Source: Paulinella micropora
Taxonomy: Eukaryota; Cercozoa; Imbricatea; Euglyphida; Paulinellidae
DNA length: 64,000 bases
NCBI GenBank assembly: GCA_019918135.1
Contig: WBZZ01006950.1
Coordinates: 164,844 to 228,843, forward strand
Direction of reading: 5' to 3'
Shown: positions 19,999 to 29,630 of the stretch, piece by piece
Position numbering within the stretch: position 1 is the first letter of the stretch
How the letters are laid out: the number at the start of each line of letters is the position of its first letter
Made by a program: the position numbers and the translations under genes
Notes under the pieces: model-generated
Told to the model about the DNA's origin: nothing
Seen by the model: only the letters and a program-made list of their open reading frames with translations
The model's database searches: none

Positions 19999-22900
19999 CT
20001 GGAGGGGGAAGAAGAGAGGAAGGAGAAGACTGTGAAGTTTAACCCTAAAGTCACAGTGCTTTCTAATGCTGTTGTGCAGACTGGGCCAACGCTTCCTCTA
20101 TGTGAAAACAAAGATGTGGGTACACAGAGACTGCAGCCCCAAGGTAGTCTCATACCCGTTCATACAGCACGGTTACCAATGATAACTGATGCAAATAGGA
20201 AGGCGAGACTTGCGATGGAGGCGAGGAGGCCAATGGCAGACGTATCGCCTCGGCCAAGCAAACAACCACGAACAGACTCAATGTCTACGGTCGCGGCGGG
20301 TGGCGAGCAAAACGACAATGTGTGTACTCAAGTACCACAAGACAATGTCGCTCACATAGTAAACGCACCAGTACCGCAGAATAATAAAAATGTTAATGAG
20401 GTGAAGCAGGAGGAGAAGAAGGAGGAGTTGAAAAACTTAGAGACAAGACTCCAAAATTTGGAACGTAAAGTTCTTGTTCTCGCAGCCAATATACACAGGC
20501 CCGATGCTCTGTGTTATACGGAACTTTATTGTGAAACATTGAAGACAATATTAAAAGTTGGTAATGATACGATGGCGAATATTAATATTGTCGGCCGGAA
20601 GTTTTTTAATCGATACCGGGACTGGGTGGACGGAAATATGAAAAAGTCAACGGGCACTCTCAAAGGAGTGAGCAGCCGGACGGATATCACGGGAATCATC
20701 ACACTGACCTTTAAATTGAAATCCGCACGAGTATACCGTATGGACCTCTATGTCGTCCCCGGTTACCACGGGTCAATATTACTATCGTATGACCAATTGG
20801 CTACGATGGGGGCTGTGATTGATTGCGCCGCACGGCGAGTGATATATGGAGTAAAAAGAGGAGAAGAGAACGATATTGATCCCTTCAACGCTACTGACTC
20901 TTATGAGGCTTATGAGCTGAGTCTAGCGACGGATCACAAAAAGATGGCCATCGCACATGAGGCACTTGAGGTGTACGTTCACCCCCAGGTCGTAAGACCG
21001 GATGAACTGTCCTGGACCGACAATTGGGAATCCCAAGTGTGCACTGTCACAGTTCCGACATCCCATTGGGACAAAAAGTCTATTGATGACTTAATCGAGA
21101 AGCGAAAGGAGGAGATTATATGTGTCGCACAAAGAAGCCCGTCGTTGGCGAGATTCGCGGAAGGAGTAGGAACAGATGTCCATATTACTAACGGATACTG
21201 TTTCCATGCGAAAGTAGGAGAAGAAAAAAGGGAGGCGTTTGTACCAAGGAGAACGGGGCGAATCCCGGATACTCCACCAGAAACTATTAAAAGTTTTATT
21301 ACTGATTTCTGGGGTGACGAGCCGACGTGGCCGCGTTCACTGTCTGAAGTGAAGAAATGCTTACGGACTTTATTCGAAAATAATAAGCCGTATACTATTA
21401 TCCTGCCATATAATGAGAAGGCGATATGGGCGCAGGAAATAAGGGACCGGCTTATTGATCATCCTATACCGGTACCCTCTCGCAAGCAACAGCTAGTGGT
21501 GGCTTGTCGTATGGGAACTCGTGAGCAGAGCAGTGCATACAAGCGGAAGCTCAGAGACCTCGACAAGTTGAAATTGATACCGCAAGCATTCACATGCTTT
21601 GATGGTTTTTACACCCGTAAAGCTCCTTTGCAATACGCGAGACTCATTGACATGCTGGTGGAGCTCGGTAAAGATGATGAGCCGGACACGGTCACGTATG
21701 AAAAGACGGGCCTAGATGATGTCTCGGAAGAGGACTTAGGCTTGGAGGAGGACAGAGAACCCCTCAAGCAGCATAAGCAGATGTCTGATGAAGATTTTCA
21801 AGAGGCGGCGCGGAAAATATTGGAAGAAGGAGTAGGCACGGAGAAGGAGAAGGAGCTTTTAAAAGCCAAATTAGAGGCGAACAAGGAAATCTTTGACCCT
21901 CCACATGCAGGTGGTGTCAAGCCTGAAGATTTCACTGCGGTTATTTACAAAATACCGGGTGCGGAGCCGTCACCGGCACCACGAAGGGCGAATTTGAGTA
22001 TACATGAGGCGAAGATAGCGGAGGAGCTAGCAAGACAGCTGCTCAATGAGGACTTTATTGAGAGATCAACATCCTCAATAGTCTCACAACCGAGAATAGT
22101 GCCGAAGCCAGGAGGAGAATGGCGCCTGACAGTTAACTATGCTCGTGTTAACAAGGTGCTGGAGGAAGAGAGAAATCCTCTCCCGACATTAGAAGAAGGA
22201 AGGAGAGTACTGCGGAATGCAAAATTCTATTCGGTCATTGACCTTAAGAATGGCTTCTGGCAGATACCACTGGAGGAAAAGTCCAGATGGCTGACGGCGT
22301 TTGTGGTGGGTATGGAAATATATCAATGGAAAGTGCTTCCGATGGGCCTCAAGCAAGCCCCAGGACTTTTCCAGAAGGCGATGCAGAAGATGTTGAGCAG
22401 TCAGTACGATGATTTGTCTGACGGTGGCTTTATGAGAAGGCGGGGACAGAAGGCGGGAGAATATGCATTTTGCTATATCGATGACATTATCGTATACTCT
22501 AACACAATGGAGGAGCATATCGATCATTTGTCCGATATATTCAGGCGCATCGGAGCTTTTGGCCTGAAGTGCAATCTAAAGAAGTGTCAACTTGCCAAGA
22601 CGAGTGTGACATACTTAGGGTACGAGATCTCCCATAATCGAGTCTCGATATCCAAAGAGAAGAGGGAGGAGATTATGAATCGACCGATACCGAAGAACCG
22701 CACTGAATTGCACTCATTCCTTGCGATGGCGCAATACTATAGCCAGTTTATACCCGATTGGGGTGCAACACGGGCTAAAGTGGAGAAAATGATAGATTTT
22801 GGAGACTTTGAGAAGTGGGACGAAGAGGCTTTGCAAGCGTTTCATGCGCTCAAAGATCTCATTTACAAAGACCCGAAAGACGGAGGACTGGTGTTAACGA

Positions 22901-24608
22901 TGCCCGACTTTACGAATCAATTCGTAGTCGATACAGACGCATCTAAGTTTGCGATTGGGGCTGTATTACAACAAGAGGATGAGGAGAAGAAATTACGCCC
23001 AATCATGTTTATTAGTAGGAAGTTGTGTGCGGCGGAGAGAAACTATTGCACAAGGCAAAGAGAGGCGTTGGCGGTAGTATGGGCCCTCAAGAGGCTCAGA
23101 GAGTATTTGTGGGGAGGACCTCAATTTACTGTCAGAACTGATCATCATAACCTGTTATGGTTGATGAATCATGAACAGACGGGACGGCTGGCGCGGTGGC
23201 AAGCGTTCTTGTCTTGTTTCGATTTTACAATGGTCCATCTACCGGGAAAGCGAAATGTGGTCGCTGATAGCCTCTCTAGGCTAGAGTTTAACTCAGAAGT
23301 ATCGGCGTTGGTGTCCACGGTGGAGATGGAAGACTTGTCCACTGACAAGGTGTATGAGGTCAGCCACATTGAGGCGATGGAGATGGCGAGTGGAGTCCGA
23401 TATGACCGCACAGGTCTACGGTACAGTCCACAAGGCCCGGATCACGGGATATGTTGTGAGCTACATACCCAGGAGGACGCTGAGTGGTCCTATGAGGTAT
23501 ATGAGAATGCGAAGGCGAACATAAGAGAGGAAGAGGAGACGCAGGAAGTTTATGCGGAGCCTCCTCAAGAGCGGAGAAGTGACCTAGACGATGACCCGGA
23601 AAGAATCGGGGTACGGCTAGAAGATGGTACTATCCATATAGCCTCGCCTACCGCATGGAGGCAACAACAGGCTCAAGATCCGGAGTTTAAAGAACTGATA
23701 CAGTTATATCAGAACCCGGATGAGCTACGGATGACGAAAGCGATCAAAGATCAGATGAAGGAGATGGGATGGAGAGATGGTCTACTGTGGTACAAGGGCC
23801 TTCACGGTCGCTATGCGTCACAGCCGGACAAATGGACCCTTTGGGTACCGGAGAGTCTGAGACGATTTATATTTGTCGCAGCCCACAATTGCCCACTTTT
23901 GGCGCATCCGGGTCGACAACGAACTCATATGTTCGTAGCGAGGCGATTCTGGTGGAAGAAGATGAAGGAGGAGATAGATCAGGCGGTGGATGCATGCATC
24001 CCGTGCAAGATAAACAAAACACCACTGAAGGCAAATTTCGGCCTGATTGGCGAATTTCCTCTTCATGCGGGGATGTTTGAGTTTATACACATTGATCATG
24101 TGGGACCTTTCCCAGAATCGAAGGATGGTTACAAATACCTCCTTACGGCTATTGACAGAGCCACCAACTATGTGTGGATCATCCCTGTCAAAGACGTTAC
24201 CGGCAAGACGACGGCCGAGGCGCTGATCGATAGGATCATCTCACAGATCGGTGTACCAAGAAAGATATGTTCTGATCGAGGCTCGGACTTTAATAACGAG
24301 GTCATCGACAAACTATCTAAGCATTACGGGATGAAATGGCAATATGTTACTGCCTATAACCCGCGAGCAAATGGGAAAATCGAGCGGGTACACAGACCTC
24401 TCAAAGCCTCGCTAAAGATGTATTGCACTAAGAAGGAGAATCAAAGAACATGGGTCGAGGCAGCACCATCATTTGCGTTTGCAATGAACTGTCTACCCTC
24501 TACGGCGTTAGGAGGCTCGAAGAGCTCAATCTCGCCATATCAGTTAGTATATGGGCGTGAGCCTGATATCCCGACTTCGCTCCTTCACCCAAAAGACACT
24601 TGGGCGGA
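19999..24608 (+). pseudogene. pol: Pol polyprotein (PR-RT-RNH-IN), truncated at the viral junction
   Basis: The frame is open from the codon after the gag UGA. Domains in order: retropepsin-like region (NDTMANINIVGRKFF, with DTMA where DTGA is usual, and AVIDCAARRVIY) near residue 185-290; RT with VIDLKNGFWQIPL, LPMGLKQAPGLFQ and the catalytic CYIDDIIVYSN near residue 825; RNase H with VVDTDASKFAIGAVLQQ; integrase zinc domain (HPGRQRTH...CIPCK) and catalytic core with Asp in HIDHVGPF, Asp in SDRGSDFN and Glu in GKIERVHR. The reading continues to a stop at 24712-24714, but after 24608 the sequence is foreign. The GPY/F tail seen in copy 2 is lost. Confidence 0.9.
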
Positions 24609-24722
24609 GTCGAAGCGAATCGTGTGCTCTTCCAGGACGAAGTCGGCGGAGCCTTCGTCGGCTAGGTGGCCGGAGCAGGAACAGGAGGGGCTCAGGGGTT
24701 CGCGCTGCGCGTAGCTCCTCAT
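24609..24722 (-). pseudogene. 5' stub of a gene cut by the Ty3 junction
   Basis: On the minus strand an ATG at 24722 opens MRSYAQREPLSPSC and continues through HLADEGSADFVLEEH to the point where the Ty3 sequence begins at 24608. The composition (mixed acidic, hydrophobic and Cys residues) looks coding, unlike the Arg/Pro/Gly shadow frames nearby. Only about 38 codons remain. No family recognised. It shows that the junction falls inside a gene of the GC-rich block. Confidence 0.4.
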
Positions 24723-24865
24723 CGTGGCCCGCTGGGTGCTGGCGTTCTGTGGTAGTACCCTGCCGCCGACCCAAGGGGCCACGGGGGGTGGGTCGTGGGC
24801 GGGTGGGGGGGGCGTCGGGGGCGAGGGGGGGGGCCTACGTAGCGCCCGCGGGTGCCCCCCGGGGC

Positions 24866-25399
24866 CTACGTAGCGCCCGCAGGGGGGAGGGGCGCCGCCG
24901 GTCGGCAGCCCCCCGTCGCCCCTCCCCCGGGCTGCGCCTGCGCTGGCCGTAGGCCGGCGCTCCAGCTCTGGAGTTGCAGGAGACACTGTGGACGGTGCTC
25001 GCCGCCCGCAAGCGCCGGTGGCGGCCGGCGGTGCTCGGCATCCGCCGCGGGCGGGGTGCCGCCGCCGGGCCCGACACGATCGTCGGCGCCCGCTTCCGTG
25101 TCAGCGCCCGCTTCCGTGTCAGCGTCCGCTTCCTCAGGGTCGGTCTCTGTCTCCGGGTCGGTCTCTGTCTCGGAGTCCGCCGCCTGACGGGCGTGGCGCC
25201 CGCACAGCCCGGGCGTGGCGGCCCCGGCGCGCCGGAAGAGGCTTCTCCGTGCGCAGGGCTGGCAGGCCGGCACCCAGGCCGTCCAGCGCCGGCCGTGCCC
25301 CGGCCTGTACCTGCCCAGCAGCGGTCCGCGGCGCCACCCCTGGAAACTGTACTTGACCGTGCCCCGGCGCCGGGCAGAACGCGCGGCGGAGGGTGCCAT
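24866..25399 (-). CDS. Unrecognised protein with Cys/His cluster and acidic repeats
   Basis: The ATG at 25399 gives 178 codons. A basic N-terminus (MAPSAARSARRRGTVKYSF) leads to a CQPC...CGRH arrangement (C-x2-C-x16-C-x2-H), a possible zinc site near residue 45-70. Then comes an acidic tract of short tandem repeats (ETETDPETETDPEE, DTEAGADTEAGAD), encoded by near-perfect 12-18-base DNA repeats at about 25090-25185. The C-terminus is Pro/Ala/Gly-rich. Several overlapping frames are open because of high GC; this one was chosen for its non-random composition. Function unknown. Confidence 0.4.
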   Translation of the reverse strand: MAPSAARSARRRGTVKYSFQGWRRGPLLGRYRPGHGRRWTAWVPACQPCARRSLFRRAGAATPGLCGRHARQAADSETETDPETETDPEEADADTEAGADTEAGADDRVGPGGGTPPAADAEHRRPPPALAGGEHRPQCLLQLQSWSAGLRPAQAQPGGGATGGCRPAAPLPPAGAT

Positions 25400-25680
25400 A
25401 CTAGCAGGGGCTTTCTGCCCCCCGGCCGCGTGTACGGCGGGGCTGAGCTGGCCCGGCCCGCCCCCCGCGCGCGCCCGGGGGGGAGGCGGCGGCGCCCCGC
25501 CCCGGGCGCGGCGCCACGCCCGTGCCCGGGGCCCAGGGGGGGAAGGCTGGCAGGAGGAGGGGGGGGAGTCGTCGGGGCGGAGGGGGGGGGCCCCCCCGAC
25601 GAAACCTGTCTCCTCCCCCCGCCCCCGCGCACGCCGGCTCTCCCGGGGGCAGGGGGGCCGCCCGCCCCCGGCCGGCAGAA

Positions 25681-26496
25681 ATGCTGAGCGTGGACGACTG
25701 CCTAGCGGCCAGGCCGGGGGCCCGCTCCCGCGCTGCCCGCATCCCGCGCCAGCACGCCTGCCCCGACTGCCAGGGCAGCGAACTCGTGTGCGTGAACGGC
25801 TCTGCGTGTGACTGTGGGTGGCTGGGCTCCGTCGTAGCCGAGCACCTGACGAGGCTGCTGGTGCAGCGCGGCTACGCCCGGCGGCTGTCGCACCCACGGG
25901 ACGTAGTGGGTGAGTGGCTGCCGTTCCTGCCCCCGGGCGCGGCGGCCCAGCCGCTCCCCCCGCTGTCGGTGTGCTGGGGCAGGGCACAGGATCCGGGGGG
26001 GGCTTCCCTCAGCAGCGCGACGGCCGAGGCCTGGCTGCAGGACCTGGAGGACCGGCACGGGGCGGGCCCCCGCACCGTCTGGCTCTTCCACCGCAAGCGG
26101 CTGCAGCCCGTGGCCAAGCTGCTGGCGGGCCGCGCGCGCGGCCTGGGCTGGTCCGTGGAGTTCTGGACCGAGGACGAACTGCTGTTCCCGCCCGACACGC
26201 ACGGCCCGTACTTCGCGGAGCACCGGGTGCTGGCCCCGGAGGAGGTGAGCGAGCTGGCCAGGACCTACTCGGTGCTGCCCCAGGAGCAGTTCCCCGTCCT
26301 GCACAGCGGCGACCCCGCTGCTCGCTGGTGGGGCGTGCGGCCCGGCGACATTGTGCGCGTGTCTTCGTGGCTGGACGGGGGAGAGCAGCCTACCTACCGC
26401 CGGTGCGGGCCCCTGGGCGCCGAACAGTTCCGGCGCGACAGCATCGTCCCCAAGAAGCCGAGGCAGGTCGATCGCCAGGGCCGCTACACCACTTGA
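25681..26496 (+). CDS. RPB5-like RNA polymerase subunit with N-terminal zinc ribbon
   Basis: 271 codons from the ATG at 25681. Residues about 55-170 fit the RPB5 N-terminal (jaw) domain, including VQRGYARRLSHP and, further on, VWLFHRKRLQPVAKLL. Residues about 175-245 match the conserved C-terminal assembly domain: AEHRVLAPEEVSELARTY, FPVLHSGDPAARWWGV and RPGDIVRVSS...PTYRR, corresponding to the eukaryotic 'LPRI..DPVA.Y.GLK.G.VVKI.R....YR'. Ahead of these, residues 27-50 (CPDC...CVNGSACDCGWLG...EH) resemble a TFIIB-type zinc ribbon, though the second pair is C-x-C. RPB5 lies in the polymerase lower jaw and is encoded by several giant viruses. Usual length is about 210 residues, so the ribbon is an addition. 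Confidence 0.82.
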   Translation: MLSVDDCLAARPGARSRAARIPRQHACPDCQGSELVCVNGSACDCGWLGSVVAEHLTRLLVQRGYARRLSHPRDVVGEWLPFLPPGAAAQPLPPLSVCWGRAQDPGGASLSSATAEAWLQDLEDRHGAGPRTVWLFHRKRLQPVAKLLAGRARGLGWSVEFWTEDELLFPPDTHGPYFAEHRVLAPEEVSELARTYSVLPQEQFPVLHSGDPAARWWGVRPGDIVRVSSWLDGGEQPTYRRCGPLGAEQFRRDSIVPKKPRQVDRQGRYTT

Positions 26497-26715
26497 GGGG
26501 GGGGGGGGGCGGGCCCCCCCCTCTCCCCCCCTCCCCCCGCCCCTTTTGCCTGCCACCCGCAACGGTTAGTGGGGGCTCTCCGCAGGTCCTCCGTCCGCCT
26601 CTCTTCTCCTTCGTAGCCCGGCCCGTGCTGCCGGCCGGCCACAAGGCAGGCAGCGGGTGCGGAGCCCAACTAACTGCCTCCCCCGCCTGGCTGTCAAAAA
26701 CAGAACGGTGCCTTT

Positions 26716-26721
26716 AATAAA
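26716..26721 (+). terminator. AATAAA polyadenylation signal after the RPB5-like gene
   Basis: AATAAA lies 220 bases after the stop of the plus-strand RPB5-like gene. It sits between two copies of a short direct repeat, AACAGAACGGTG (about 26700 and 26758), in the gap between two convergent genes. Confidence 0.5.
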
Positions 26722-26773
26722 AAATAACTCTCGTAAGCCCTTCCTTCTACTTCCTAAAACAGAACGGTGGGTG

Positions 26774-27412
26774 CTAAGAGAAGATGTTGCCTAGCGCTAG
26801 GTCACGGATGGCCCTTCTGAGCGCGGGTACCTCCTGGGGCACTGCCTCCAGCCTCGCGATGACGTAGCCCCAGCTCTCCCTGCCTTCGACCCACCCGTCA
26901 CCAGACCCGTCAAAGTCCTGATCCACAAAGTAGAAGAGCGCTGCCAGGGGGTGAGAAAAGGAGCCGTCCGCTCCCTCGTCGTCGTCGCTCTCGCACTCTT
27001 CCTCCCCCTTTGGCTCCAGGTCCCGCAGGATCTCCTGTGTGTCCCACTGGTCTGCCTCCCCGGTCCCAAAGTGGAGCAGGCACGCCATCACCTCAGCCAG
27101 GACCTTTTGCTGCCACTGGGCCTTGAGCCGGGCGAGATAGGCGGCCAGGTGTGGCTGTCGGTGCACCTCGGCGGTGGCGCGGGCAAACTTCATTTCGGCA
27201 CGGGCCCGGCGACCAAAGACAGCTTTGCGCCGCTTGAGGGGTGGCGGGGGTGTGGAGGGGCGGGCGTCTGCGCCACGGCGCTTCTGGCCCACCGGCACCG
27301 GGGTGCCGGACGGGGCGTCGGCCAGTGCGCCGGCCAGCGTCCGCGCCGCCGCGGTCGGAGACGGAAGAGGGGTCGGGGGGAGCAAGTCGGCGGTACACGA
27401 GGGGGTAGACAT
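26774..27412 (-). CDS. Unrecognised nuclear-type protein
   Basis: The ATG at 27412 gives 212 codons; the frame is open further upstream but becomes Arg/Gly/Pro-rich there, so this start is preferred. A disordered N-terminus contains PPPPLKRRKAVFGRRAR, a likely bipartite nuclear signal. The middle is helical (LAAYLARLKAQWQQKVLAEVM). An acidic stretch (KGEEECESDDDEGADG) precedes a C-terminal domain with FYFVDQDFDGSGDGW and ends RDLALGNIFS. It converges on the RPB5-like gene. No family recognised. The mixture of ordered and acidic segments supports a real gene. Confidence 0.55.
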   Translation of the reverse strand: MSTPSCTADLLPPTPLPSPTAAARTLAGALADAPSGTPVPVGQKRRGADARPSTPPPPLKRRKAVFGRRARAEMKFARATAEVHRQPHLAAYLARLKAQWQQKVLAEVMACLLHFGTGEADQWDTQEILRDLEPKGEEECESDDDEGADGSFSHPLAALFYFVDQDFDGSGDGWVEGRESWGYVIARLEAVPQEVPALRRAIRDLALGNIFS

Positions 27413-27798
27413 AGGCTCTGCCTCCAGCGAGCGGAATTGAATTCTGGCCGGGACGGGGGGAGCTGGCGTCCCCCCCCCCCCGGCGCAGCGTGCGTCGCGC
27501 GCCCTGCCTCGCGCGTCCGCCGCCGCGCTGGCGAGCGCCCCCCCCGTCCGGGGCCCACGGGCGCGCGCGGGCGCCCGCCCCCCCCCCCCCCCTCGGGGGG
27601 GGGGCCCACGCGGCGCCGCCCGTGACACGCGGCGCCCCCGAGGGGGGCACGCTGCGCCGTTCGCTTTCCCCCTCTCCCCGGCCCCCCGCGGTGCGTGCGC
27701 GCCCTGGCGCAGGGAGGGTAGCGGACAGTGCGGGGGTACAGGCTACCCCACAAAGCACGAGCGGCCGAAGCCGCCCAAGCCAGCACCGGCCGAAGCCG

Positions 27799-28191
27799 CT
27801 CATGTCTAGCGCTGCCGGACTTAGCGACCTCGGCGCCGTCTCCGCCGAGGAGGACGTGCCACACTCGAGCTTCTGGGCCAGGTGCTTCCAAGCCGTGATA
27901 ACCCACGAGCTGAAAAGTCGGAAGAAGCGGGGCCGCCTCGCGGCCTATGCCGGCCCGGGGACGCCCCCGAAGCGCCGGGCGTTTTCCCGGACCAGGTGGC
28001 CCCTGCGGCCAGTAAGTCAGTGCTCGGCCGGGCGGCCGTGGCTAACGGCCACCCGGTCGGGGCGGGAGCCCTCCTCGAGCCTGCTCTTGCCGTGGATCCC
28101 CCCTCCCCCGAAACAATACGAGCCCACGAGCACCGACAGCGCCACCGGCCAGTCGCGCCGCACGTGGCGGAGGTGCGGGTCTAGGTACTGA
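27799..28191 (+). CDS. Doubtful small gene overlapping a minus-strand gene
   Basis: From the ATG at 27799 the first 75 codons look protein-like (SAEEDVPHSSFWARCFQ, then a basic KSRKKRGRLAAY and KRRAFSRTRW). The rest overlaps the 3' end of the minus-strand gene at 28017 and reads as a shadow. The true end may be near 28017 after a frameshift. It is divergent from the gene at 26774-27412, with about 390 bases of low-complexity GC-rich DNA between them. Confidence 0.3.
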   Translation, partial: LMSSAAGLSDLGAVSAEEDVPHSSFWARCFQAVITHELKSRKKRGRLAAYAGPGTPPKRRAFSRTRWPLRPVSQCSAGRPWLTATRSGREPSSSLLLPWIPPPPKQYEPTSTDSATGQSRRTWRRCGSRY

Positions 28192-29145
28192 CGAAAGAAG
28201 CGGTGGAAGGGCTGCTGGCGGGCGTGCGCGGGCAGGCACAGCGCCCCCCGGCCCTCCGGCTGCTCTCCCGCCCCCGCGAGCTCCGTCACCTCGAAGCTCT
28301 GGGCAAATTACTCGGACCACTCGGCGGCGGCGGGGGCAGAGACGGGCACTCCGTCGTAGTTGGGGCGCACCCGAAAGGAGCGCAGGGCGTAGCGGGGCCC
28401 GGCCCGCTGTACCGCGGACGCTAGCACGTCGCATAGCCCGGACGCGGCGCTCGGCGGGGGAGGGGCCAGTGCGTCGAGGAGCAGCGCCGTGTCCGCCGGG
28501 TGCAGAGCCTGGCTGCCGGCGGTAGAGTGCGGGCCGGGCCCGTCGCCCGGCTCGAGGACACGCAGCCGCACCGTGAGTTCGTGGCGCCGGCTCTGGCCCG
28601 TGAGGGAGTCTAGTTGGGTCGGCCAGAATTGTCCGTCGTACCACAGCCACAGCGCGTCCTGTGGCCTGCCCCAGCGCCAACATGGCGAACGAGCACTCGG
28701 AGCTTAGTTCGTCCTGCCTGCGCCGCGCCTCGTCGTGGGCCAGGCCGTGAAACACGGGCTCGAGCGCGCGGCGCACAGCCTCCGCTCCTGCCTGTCGCAG
28801 CAGCTCCAGGCAGCGACCGAGGTTGTCCTGCCCAAGCTGCAGGCGGGCCAGGCGCTGAGTGCCAGGGCCCGCCCCAGGGCGTTGTGCCGGAAGGCGCAGC
28901 CGCACCGCGGGGCGCTGCCGTGCGGCTTGGGCCCAGTGCAGCGGGGGTGGGCCCTGGTGGCCCGGTGCTGCAGCACGCCGGCAAAGAAGGCCACCAGCTT
29001 GTCCGTGGCGCTGGGGTCGGGCGCGCAGCCCGTCGACAGCGCGTGGCGCGAGCCCACCGCCAGCATACAGTCCGCCACCGCGGCCGGGGTACACGAGGCC
29101 TGGGCGCCGATCGCCGCGGTGAGAGCCGCCTTGTTGAGGGACACT
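28017..29145 (-). pseudogene. Unrecognised viral gene, frameshifted with an in-frame stop
   Basis: Protein-like composition moves through three open stretches: SLNKAALTAAIGAQASC to LGRALALSAWP (to about 28850), then RCLELLRQAGAEAVRRALE...ECSFAML (to about 28690), then LHPADTALLLDALAP...RSFRVRPNYDGVP (28571-28308), a TAA, and finally PFHRFFRQYLDPHLRHVRR to a stop at 28017. Joined, it would be about 375 residues. No start ATG is evident near 29145. No domain recognised. Breaks fall in GC-rich runs, so either decay or base-calling error is possible. Confidence 0.4.
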
Positions 29146-29630
29146 AGCCTGGCCGCCAGGAAACAGTCCTGCGGGCCGGGGCTTCCGCGCCCCTCGGGCC
29201 GTCCGGAGGGTTCGGTGCCGGGGGGGGGCTCGCCCGGCCACTCCGTCGGCCCCTTTCTTTTCGGTTGGTGTCAATAAAATTCAGGGTGTGGACTGTCTGT
29301 GTTTTATGATCCCGTGCGGCCGGGGGCCGGGGACGTCACCGGAAGAAGCTCCGTCTCGTCCGCGCGGCGGCGCTCTGCACCCGTCGCCCTTGACATGCGG
29401 CGCGCCCCAAGGAGCGGGACAAGAGAGAAGGGGATACCAGGGAGGAGAGGGGGGTCCTCCTCCCCTCCCTTCCTTCCTCCCCCCGCGGCACCCGCCCGCT
29501 CTCCCCAGACCGCCTGCCCCGTGCCGACACCTACCTGCCATCCCGTGGGAAGGAGACGCTCCCGCCGGAACCCCACCCCGCGGGGAGGAGACGCTCGCGC
29601 CGGAGTTTTACCCCCGGGCCCTACGCACCC

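Larger units (their letters stand above)
17305..24608 (+). mobile_element. Ty3-type LTR retrotransposon, copy 1, 3'-truncated
   Basis: Contains gag (17305-19998) and, in the same frame after one UGA, pol (19999 onward) with protease, reverse transcriptase, RNase H and integrase. It aligns base for base with the minus-strand copy at 59.3-64 kb up to CACTTGGGCGGA, where identity ends at 24608 and GC-rich sequence begins. About 1.2 kb of pol and the 3' LTR are missing. Both reading frames are otherwise undamaged, which implies recent activity. Confidence 0.92.

Noticed and set aside
24835..25990. Several long overlapping frames on both strands
   Set aside because: At such GC content stops are rare, so many frames are open. 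Most are Arg/Pro/Gly/Ala-rich shadows without ordered segments.
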